Positions 54,233 through 58,592 of a stretch of DNA of 58,592 nt are shown piece after piece. Source of the DNA: an uncultured Bacteroidota bacterium (GTDB lineage: Bacteria; Bacteroidota; Bacteroidia; Bacteroidales; UBA932). The first letter of the stretch is position 1, and every line of letters begins with the position of its first letter. Where the stretch lies: positions 1 to 58,592 of the forward strand of contig CALGSW010000008.1 of NCBI GenBank assembly GCA_937901965.1, in the 5' to 3' direction. The position numbers and the translations under genes were made by a program. Under the pieces are notes generated by a model. The model had not been told where the DNA came from. It saw only the letters and a list, made by a program, of their open reading frames with translations, and did no database searches.

Positions 54233-54796
54233 ATGAGTTTTCTTATAGTCGGTCTGGGAAATATCGGCATTGAATACGAAGACACCCGTCATAACATAGG
54301 TTTCAATGTGTTGGATGTCCTCGCCGGGGCGTCCAACATCTCTTTTGAGAGTAAGAGACTCGGGTCTGTTGCCGAGTACCGTTTCAAGGGGAAGAGTTTT
54401 ATTCTTCTCAAACCCTCCACTTATATGAATTTAAGTGGCAAGGCGGTTAATTACTGGATGCAGGCAGAAAAAGTTCCTGTTGAAAATTTACTGGTGATTG
54501 TTGATGATCTTGCCCTTCCGCTGGGTACATTGAGAATGAGAAAACAGGGGAGTGACGGAGGACACAACGGGCTCAGGGATATTGCCGCTACACTTGGACA
54601 CACAAACTATGCAAGGCTGAGGGTGGGAATTGGTGATAACTTTGGTAATGGCGGGCAGATTGATTATGTGCTTGGTAAGTGGAATGACAGAGAGAAGCTT
54701 GAATTGCCTGCAGTCTGTGACAGAGCAGCTGATGCAATCAGATCATTTGGTCTCGTGGGGATTGAGCGGACAATGAATATTTTCAATACAAAATAG
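54233..54796 (+). CDS. pth: Peptidyl-tRNA hydrolase
   Basis: The 187-aa enzyme frees tRNA from stalled peptidyl-tRNA. Visible motifs are LIVGLGNIGIEYEDTRHNIG (catalytic His in TRHN), KPSTYMNLSG, VDDLALPLG and GSDGGHNGLRDI. The length is standard. It lies between rplY and the S4-domain gene, which starts 7 bases downstream. Confidence 0.96.
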   Translation: MSFLIVGLGNIGIEYEDTRHNIGFNVLDVLAGASNISFESKRLGSVAEYRFKGKSFILLKPSTYMNLSGKAVNYWMQAEKVPVENLLVIVDDLALPLGTLRMRKQGSDGGHNGLRDIAATLGHTNYARLRVGIGDNFGNGGQIDYVLGKWNDREKLELPAVCDRAADAIRSFGLVGIERTMNIFNTK

Positions 54797-54803
54797 TGAG
54801 ATC

Positions 54804-55196
54804 ATGAGCAGAATGGATAAGTTCCTATGGTCTGTAAGGATGTTTAAAACCAGATCTGAAGCTGCCGATGCCTGTAAGAGCGGCAGGGTAAAAGCAAACG
54901 GAACAGAGGCAAAGTCTTCAAGAGAGGTAAAGAGCGGTGATGAGATATCGGTACGTAAAGGAGTAGTAACATACTCTTTAAAAGTGATTACTCCCATTGA
55001 TAAAAGACAACCCGCCAGACTAGTTGAGGAGTATGTACAAAACACCACACCTCAGTCTGAGCTTGATAAATTATCAGCCCCAAAAGAGACTATGCATATG
55101 GTAAGAGAGAGGGGAGCTGGAAGGCCCACAAAGAAGGAGCGAAGGGAGATGGACTCCCTTATGGATGGGTTATGGTGGGATGACGATTCTAACTGA
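54804..55196 (+). CDS. hslR: S4-domain RNA-binding protein, HslR (Hsp15) type
   Basis: The 130-aa protein has an N-terminal S4 fold (MDKFLWSVRMFKTRSEAADA, GRVKANG, KSGDEISVRKG) and a basic C-terminal tail (GRPTKKERREMD). Hsp15 relatives rescue stalled 50S subunits with attached peptidyl-tRNA, which fits the place next to pth. Its end overlaps the convergent manA gene by 8 bases. Confidence 0.92.
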   Translation: MSRMDKFLWSVRMFKTRSEAADACKSGRVKANGTEAKSSREVKSGDEISVRKGVVTYSLKVITPIDKRQPARLVEEYVQNTTPQSELDKLSAPKETMHMVRERGAGRPTKKERREMDSLMDGLWWDDDSN

Positions 55197-56169
55197 TAGA
55201 CTCTTCTCTTGGTTTTCCGGTAATCTCTAAAAGGCGGCATGTTTGTGTCGCTTTTTCTATTGTGTACTCTCCTAAATTTGCAGGAACTATTGCGCATTCG
55301 CCCCGCATTATGGAGACTTCACCATTTCCCCCTTTTATAATTGCTTCACCTTCAAGAGAAAAATAAATAATAAAACTATTGAAACCGTCACTTTCAAGTA
55401 TCTCTTTTTGTTTAATATCTAGCAAATTAACTTTAAAATAGAGTCCGTCTGCCAGAGTCAGTCTCTCTCTGTCTTGTGAAATGTACTCACCCTCCCGCAG
55501 ATACAGAGGTGGTTTTATTTCAAATTTGTTAAAATTTATGCAGTCAATGGCAAGGTCAAGATGCATCTCTCTGGCGGTTGCCGGATTGTGTTCTCTGCCC
55601 CAGTCATAGACCCTGTACGTGATATCAGAAACTTGTTGAATTTCTGCTACCGTAATACCTCCTGTTGCCGCATGAAGCGTTCCGGGTTCAATATAGATAA
55701 AGTCGCCCTTTTTTGGGGTGATAACATTCATTATCCCCTCTACAGTCTCATTTTTGCAGTGGTCATAAAACTCCTGAGGGGTAAGTTCATTATTAAGGCC
55801 AAGGTAAATCTTTGCTGTGGGTTTTGCCTCCAGTATATACCAGCACTCGGTTTTTCCATATGAGTCATGTCTCTCAAGGGAAATTTCGTCAGATGGGTGA
55901 AGCTGAAGTGAGAGAGAGTCATTTATCTGTAAGATTTTAACCAGTATAGGAAAAATATTGCCGAATGATTCGTAAACAGCATCACCAGTAAGCTCTCCAA
56001 GGTATGTTTCAACAATCTCATTTATTGAGTTGTCTTTAAGAAAACCGTTTGAGACAAGAGATGTATCTCCTTCAATCCCGCTAATTTGCCATACTTCACC
56101 TCCCCAGACTCTCTCTTTAAGTATAGGTTTAAACTTGAGTGGATATAGATTTGTCATAATTTTTGTCAA
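55189..56169 (-). CDS. manA: Mannose-6-phosphate isomerase, type I
   Basis: The 326-aa zinc enzyme interconverts mannose-6-phosphate and fructose-6-phosphate. The zinc ligands sit in LQLHPSDE, KTECWYIL and EPGTLHAATGG; further cupin strands follow. The start overlaps the CPBP protease gene by 41 bases; an alternative Met four residues in (56157) would reduce this. It has the short form of about 320 aa usual in Bacteroidota. Confidence 0.94.
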   Translation of the reverse strand: MTKIMTNLYPLKFKPILKERVWGGEVWQISGIEGDTSLVSNGFLKDNSINEIVETYLGELTGDAVYESFGNIFPILVKILQINDSLSLQLHPSDEISLERHDSYGKTECWYILEAKPTAKIYLGLNNELTPQEFYDHCKNETVEGIMNVITPKKGDFIYIEPGTLHAATGGITVAEIQQVSDITYRVYDWGREHNPATAREMHLDLAIDCINFNKFEIKPPLYLREGEYISQDRERLTLADGLYFKVNLLDIKQKEILESDGFNSFIIYFSLEGEAIIKGGNGEVSIMRGECAIVPANLGEYTIEKATQTCRLLEITGKPREESIS

Positions 56170-56995
56170 GAAACAAGAGAGCCCCTATTGTAAATATAAT
56201 TGAGGCCGATAAAACAATTAAGTAAGTATTTTGTGGCAATAGTGATGCCAGTGTTGCATCTGCGGCTACCTGAGGGAACAGTATCGTAATCAGAAATGAG
56301 AATCCGTTATTCACAAAGTGTATAAAAATCGTTGCCCACAGAGAACCGGTTTTCCAGTAAATCCAGCCCATCAGTAACCCTACTATAAATGCAGGCAGGG
56401 CCTGCCACGGATTCAGGTGCATTACTGCAAACATCAGTGCAGACCAGACTATAGCTTTAAGTGGGGATATGTGTTGCAGAAGCCCTCTGAGAATAATACC
56501 CCTGCATAGAAACTCTTCAAAAAGGGGTGCAAATATTACAACTGTAAGAAATGAACTCCAGGGGTTGAGTTTCATATTTTCATAAAACTCCCTCAGAAAA
56601 TCCGGTACACCCATCCACGAGTAAAGAGGTTCGGTGGCTATATTAAATGTGAAGACGAGCAGGAAAATAATTAAGAAACTTAATGGTAATCCAATCCTCC
56701 CGAATCTGGCAGAATTCAGAGGAACAGACTTTTGATCTGAAGCACTTTGCAAAGTGTTCAGATCTCTTTGATTTCGTAATTCTCCGGATATATATATTGC
56801 AGCCGGAAGAAAAACCAGAGGATAGATTATTAGATCTGCCCATTGAGAAGCTGCCGGAACAGCAAAAGTAATTGCCAGTGTTCCAAGTGCAGCCATAAGC
56901 ATCCCCACTATTGCCGTCAGTCCCAGCAGCAGCCAGCTCTGCCTCAGGTTTGGCAGGTATGTTTCAACAAGTTTCAGAGTTTTTGTGAGTTTCAT
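56129..56995 (-). CDS. CPBP-family (CAAX-like) intramembrane metalloprotease
   Basis: The 288-aa membrane protein has about eight helices and the conserved motifs: EExxxR in PLFEEFLCRGIILRG, FxxxH in MFAVMHLNPW and HxxxN in ATIFIHFVNNGFS. Bacterial members act in peptide maturation, immunity to bacteriocins or unknown processes. It is probably co-transcribed with manA downstream and the nucleotidyltransferase upstream (4-base gap). It lies 6 kb from the GG-peptide locus, so a link is only speculative. Confidence 0.92.
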   Translation of the reverse strand: MKLTKTLKLVETYLPNLRQSWLLLGLTAIVGMLMAALGTLAITFAVPAASQWADLIIYPLVFLPAAIYISGELRNQRDLNTLQSASDQKSVPLNSARFGRIGLPLSFLIIFLLVFTFNIATEPLYSWMGVPDFLREFYENMKLNPWSSFLTVVIFAPLFEEFLCRGIILRGLLQHISPLKAIVWSALMFAVMHLNPWQALPAFIVGLLMGWIYWKTGSLWATIFIHFVNNGFSFLITILFPQVAADATLASLLPQNTYLIVLSASIIFTIGALLFLDKNYDKSISTQV

Positions 56996-56999
56996 ACTA

Positions 57000-57923
57000 T
57001 TATCTCTTAAACAGTGGTGTAGGGTACTTACCCTGAGCTACCAGTTTTGCAAGACTCTCAACTACCATCTCTCTGTCCTCACGGAATGTAACTCCAAACC
57101 ATTTATCAGGGGTAGAGAGGACTTTGCACTGAACTTTTCCTGTTGAGATAAGTCTGTTAACAACATATGGAATATAGAATTCTGAAGTAAGGTTACTCAG
57201 ATTTTTGTTTAGGAATTCAATAAAAAGCTGGTCACTCATTGTAAAGTAGTCCGGAGTAAATCCCCACATATTCATTGAGACAGGTGCTGTTTTATCAATC
57301 TCCACCCTCTCTCCGGATGAGTTGTCTCCCATTACCCTGATAACTCCGTTGACCTCCTCTGCAATTATATTGTGGTGTTCCTCTACTGTTGTGAGCAGTG
57401 ATTTATCGTTTGAGCTGCAAATTCCTCTGGAGACCTTACCGGCCTCTGAAAGGGTGTTTGCAGTCTGGAATCCTACCATAGCATACTCTCCGCTCTTACC
57501 CACAACACTTCTGAGAAAGTCTGCAAGAATTCTGAAAGAGTCCTGCCCGTAGTAGTCATCGGCATTAATAACAGCAAAAGGTGTTGTAATTGCTTGTGCT
57601 GCCATCATTACTGCATGCCCTGTTCCCCATGGTTTGGTTCGCTCTTCATTTATTTTGAATCCAACCGGGATATTTTCAAGCTCCTGCTCAACGAAATTAA
57701 ACTTAATTGCATCTCCGTATCTGCTCCTTATTCTATCTTCAAAATCTGAACGGAAGTGCTTTCTTATAACAAAGACCACCTCTCCAAATCCGGCCTGAAT
57801 TGAGTCATATACAGAATAGTCCATGATTGTCTCCCCTGAAGGGCCTACTCCGTCAAGCTGTTTAAGCCCTCCGTACCTGCTGCCCATACCTGCAGCCAGT
57901 ATTAATAATGTCGGTTTTATCAT
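57000..57923 (-). CDS. Sugar-phosphate nucleotidyltransferase
   Basis: The GT-A-fold protein of about 307 aa has the nucleotide-binding motif LILAAGMGSRYGGLKQLDGV near the N-terminus and the metal-binding Asp pair in INADDYYG. It probably makes an NDP-sugar for envelope glycans; the sugar cannot be read from sequence. I start it at 57923 (MIKPTLLIL), because a start at 57962 adds 13 residues unlike the family. The order with manA suggests a sugar-nucleotide operon. Confidence 0.92.
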   Translation of the reverse strand: MIKPTLLILAAGMGSRYGGLKQLDGVGPSGETIMDYSVYDSIQAGFGEVVFVIRKHFRSDFEDRIRSRYGDAIKFNFVEQELENIPVGFKINEERTKPWGTGHAVMMAAQAITTPFAVINADDYYGQDSFRILADFLRSVVGKSGEYAMVGFQTANTLSEAGKVSRGICSSNDKSLLTTVEEHHNIIAEEVNGVIRVMGDNSSGERVEIDKTAPVSMNMWGFTPDYFTMSDQLFIEFLNKNLSNLTSEFYIPYVVNRLISTGKVQCKVLSTPDKWFGVTFREDREMVVESLAKLVAQGKYPTPLFKR

Positions 57924-57972
57924 AATTGAGTGTAATGATTCTATAATCAACAAAAATAACAAATTATATTTC

Positions 57973-57980
57973 TATTTTTG
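57973..57980 (+). promoter_or_regulatory. -7 box before the FtsB/DivIC gene
   Basis: TATTTTTG matches TAnnTTTG exactly and lies 26 bases before the ATG; no clear -33 TTG is seen at the expected distance. Confidence 0.5.
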
Positions 57981-58006
57981 CATAACAATTCCATTGTGAC
58001 CATCAT

Positions 58007-58318
58007 ATGTTCAACAATTTCAAAGAGTCAAGATTTTGGAGGATTATCAAGAACAAGTACCTTCTTGTCTCTGTTGTTTTTTTCGTGTGGATTACATTTT
58101 TTGACAGCAATTCACTGATTAAGTGCTCCAGAGTGGTATCAAGTATCAACTCTCAGGAGAAAGAGAAAAAGTACTATAAAAATGAGATTGAGTCAATTGA
58201 GGAGAAACTGAACGAGCTCAGCTCAAACAGAGATAGTCTTGAGAAGTTCGCTCGCGAACAATACAAGTTTCACAAGGATGATGAAGATGTCTACATCATT
58301 CTTAAGGAGACGAAATAG
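58007..58318 (+). CDS. FtsB/DivIC-type septum formation protein
   Basis: The 103-aa protein has a short cytoplasmic end, one membrane helix (YLLVSVVFFVWITFF) and a periplasmic coiled coil (EKKYYKNEIESIEEKLNELS) ending in FAREQYKFHKDDEDVY, which is typical of FtsB/DivIC. It works with FtsL and FtsQ in the divisome. Its start is well supported by length and topology. Confidence 0.88.
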   Translation: MFNNFKESRFWRIIKNKYLLVSVVFFVWITFFDSNSLIKCSRVVSSINSQEKEKKYYKNEIESIEEKLNELSSNRDSLEKFAREQYKFHKDDEDVYIILKETK

Positions 58319-58411
58319 GAGGATTTACCTGATAATATCTAACGTTTCCCACTCCAGCAACCTCGCCTACCCCTTTCCGGTATTACATTCAGATTATACA
58401 AGTTTATTACT

Positions 58412-58592
58412 CATTCACCGAGTATCCGCATAACTTCAGGAGTTTTTCCTCCTCGCTCACTTCGTTCACTGTGGCGGAGACTCCTTCAGTTTACATCTGG
58501 CAATCTTCTGCATTCACCGAGTATCCGCATAACTTCAGGAGTTTTTCCTCCTCGCTCACTTCGTTCACTGTGGCGGAGACTCCTTCAGTTTA
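58412..58592. repeat. 99-bp tandem repeat, at least 1.8 copies, runs off the window
   Basis: Units start at 58412 and 58511 with CATTCACCGAGTATCCGCAT. They are nearly identical to the 27342-27621 units but on the other strand. The array continues past the window end. There is no gene between 58319 and 58592. Confidence 0.9.

Noticed and set aside
56129..56995. CPBP protease as the immunity gene of the GG-peptide
   Set aside because: It is 6 kb away, separated by housekeeping genes, and grouped with manA and a nucleotidyltransferase.

Overview
The window looks like a chromosomal segment of a member of the Bacteroidota, most likely order Bacteroidales. Four things support this. Several genes are preceded by the Bacteroidota-type -7 box TAnnTTTG (for example before rplY and before the first TetR gene). 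The gene families are typical of that group: M49 dipeptidyl peptidase with HECLGH, secreted GH20, Bacteroidota-type C39 ABC exporter, WG-repeat proteins, DUF3575. Most envelope proteins carry Sec or lipoprotein signals. Genes are moderately AT-rich, while the intergenic repeats are markedly GC-rich. I cannot fix family or genus. No rRNA, prophage or CRISPR array was seen; there is one tRNA (Leu, CAG).

Layout. 1-5.1 kb: a truncated Y1 (RAYT-like) transposase, an M49 peptidase, a DUF486 membrane protein and a PAS protein with a degenerate kinase end. 5.1-12.4 kb: a small envelope operon (DUF3575 barrel, lipoprotein, coiled coil), GH20 hexosaminidase, M14 carboxypeptidase and a secreted creatininase-family enzyme. 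12.4-13.6 kb: repeat island with an Rhs remnant. 13.6-20.3 kb: SPFH protein, nitronate monooxygenase-like enzyme, SDR, an ERG4/ERG24 sterol-reductase-like membrane protein, DUF438/hemerythrin/PAS protein, YciI-like protein, DUF456. 20.5-26.5 kb: TetR, outer-membrane barrel, LolD/MacB-type ATPase, two FtsX-type permeases and a LolA-like periplasmic protein. 26.5-27.7 kb: a second repeat island. 27.7-32 kb: an Arg/Asp/Asn-rich secreted protein, a thioredoxin-WG protein, a DUF1761-type protein and a CPA1 antiporter. 32-38.9 kb: a complete YbhGFSR-type efflux operon with TolC and TetR. 39-45.2 kb: orphan PAS/GAF histidine kinase, c-type cytochrome-like protein, tRNA-Leu, tricorn-type protease. 45.3-53.5 kb: a peptide export and signalling cluster. 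53.6-58.3 kb: rplY-pth-hslR, manA, CPBP protease, nucleotidyltransferase, FtsB/DivIC. The window ends in repeats.

The most interesting locus is 46.5-53.5 kb. An unlisted 39-residue gene (50075-50194, minus strand) encodes a peptide with a textbook double-glycine leader (MTPEEMAQLCGG) and a 20-residue cysteine-free core. It sits directly before a C39-peptidase ABC exporter and an HlyD adaptor. Divergent from it are a histidine kinase, an OmpR-type regulator and a clostripain-like lipoprotein. The intergenic region holds TTACTTAC direct repeats at an 11-bp period, as expected for an OmpR-family binding site. This has the parts of a peptide-secretion and sensing circuit.

The second theme is a dense family of palindromic dispersed repeats (about 20-30 bp arms, 59-88 bp loops) with a common inner AAGTGTCAAA. 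A degenerate Y1/RAYT-like transposase lies next to one copy. Several copies run into genes and supply their N- or C-terminal residues, including stop codons.
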